Below, in pieces: positions 63,372 to 64,000 of a stretch of DNA of 64,000 bases. Each line of letters opens with the position of its first letter. Position 1 is the first letter of the stretch. The notes beneath the pieces were generated by a model, which worked only from the letters and a program-made list of their open reading frames with translations, made no database searches and was not told the DNA's origin. The DNA comes from Phymatolithon calcareum. Taxonomy: Eukaryota; Rhodophyta; Florideophyceae; Hapalidiales. The DNA lies in NCBI GenBank assembly GCA_977006965.1, contig OZ345364.1, positions 868,001-932,000 of the forward strand, read 5' to 3'. Position numbers and translations under genes: made by a program.

Positions 63372-64000
63372 CTACCGTCTGGGCTCAGCTGTGGGGTGCA
63401 ATCGGCGCGCGTGCTGTCACGACCGAGATACTCTATTCTCCGCGGTGGAGGGTAGGGTATCTCCCAAAGCACTCTTCGGGTACAAAGGACGGCGTGGAAG
63501 TTTTTCGCGTTAGAATATAAAATCCGTTTTCTTGAATCGCGCTATAGAGACTTCTTGTTGGGCTAGCTGCATCACATTTTTGCGACCACTCTTCCACCAC
63601 GATTCGTATGAGTCTACCTTTGGGGAACAAGGTTGAATTGTGTTGCGCATCTCATGCAGCCTTATTCATCTTTCTTTCACACGCCCTTCGACATGGAATT
63701 ATTGTCTGGTCTCGACTGGCAAATCGAAAGCCGTCTAATGGAGGGATGTAGGAGATTTCTTTTGCACGGGGACAGCGCTGCATTGATCATGATGATGTTG
63801 GCTTGAAGAACTCCTTACTGGATCCTCGAGTGCAAGGAGCAGCAACAGACTAGAGATGGAAAGAATTTCCTTCGAAACGGATTTGACGGGAGGTAACATT
63901 CACTTCGTGACACCCTATGCAAATGCATCGATTTGCTAGTATGATAAAAATTTGTTAGTTTCTGGTCTGGACGAGTTTAAGCCTCAGCGTATGCAATGGA
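63372..64000. other. Window end, no gene recognised
   Basis: Short frames only. The sequence past 63540 shows no domain or repeat. Confidence 0.35.

Noticed and set aside
1-64000. CRISPR arrays, bacterial operons, tRNA or rRNA genes
   Set aside because: No regularly spaced identical repeats, ribosome binding sites or recognisable tRNA/rRNA sequences were seen. The content is eukaryotic.

Overview
The window is eukaryotic nuclear DNA, dominated by transposable elements, with a few compact and mostly intron-poor host genes. The mix (short-intron AAA ATPase, small secreted proteins with TATA boxes, several non-LTR retrotransposon families, Ty3-type and hAT elements) is compatible with a red alga. 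That assignment is an inference from style, not from a marker gene.

Layout. 1-3.5 kb: gene remnants, two ultra-short retro-insertions and a host gene-family remnant (about 1618-1968). 3.5-9.1 kb: a 5'-truncated LINE (family B, minus strand) split by a hAT element. 9.37-17.5 kb: a four-element nest in which B2 (+) contains a 166-bp B tail and LINE C (+), and LINE C contains a full-length LINE A (-) with two open ORFs. 17.76-21.27 kb: copy 1 of a segmental duplication carrying a gene for a secreted acidic protein. 21.5-24.5 kb: LINE E (-) inside LINE F (+). 24.6-26.1 kb: GC-rich stretch with an ~80-bp tandem repeat. 26.1-35.3 kb: copy 2 of the duplication, broken by a second LINE A, which is itself invaded by a nearly identical antisense LINE A fragment. 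35.4-37.2 kb: AAA+ ATPase gene with one short intron. 38-43.5 kb: hAT-type MITEs, a Spondin_N gene and RT debris. 44.4-46 kb: decayed Ty3 pol. 48.7-49.75 kb: decayed RRM/RGG protein gene. 50.4-57.2 kb: a Ty3 element with two LTRs that splits a 106-codon host ORF. 58.7-62.4 kb: LINE debris. 62.9-63.4 kb: gene for a secreted His/Lys/Tyr/Cys-rich protein.

How the parts relate. Target-site duplications (TSDs) were read by eye for most insertions, so the order of events can be stacked. Removing an insertion plus one TSD restores a reading frame in at least two places: the LINE B endonuclease and the 106-codon host gene. LINE A is the best candidate for a recently active element. LINE E has left many copies of only about 50-60 bp that keep its 3' hairpin, AATAAA-type signal and (TTC)n tail. 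The host genes supported here are the two acidic-protein paralogues, the AAA ATPase, the Spondin_N protein and the His/Cys-rich protein.
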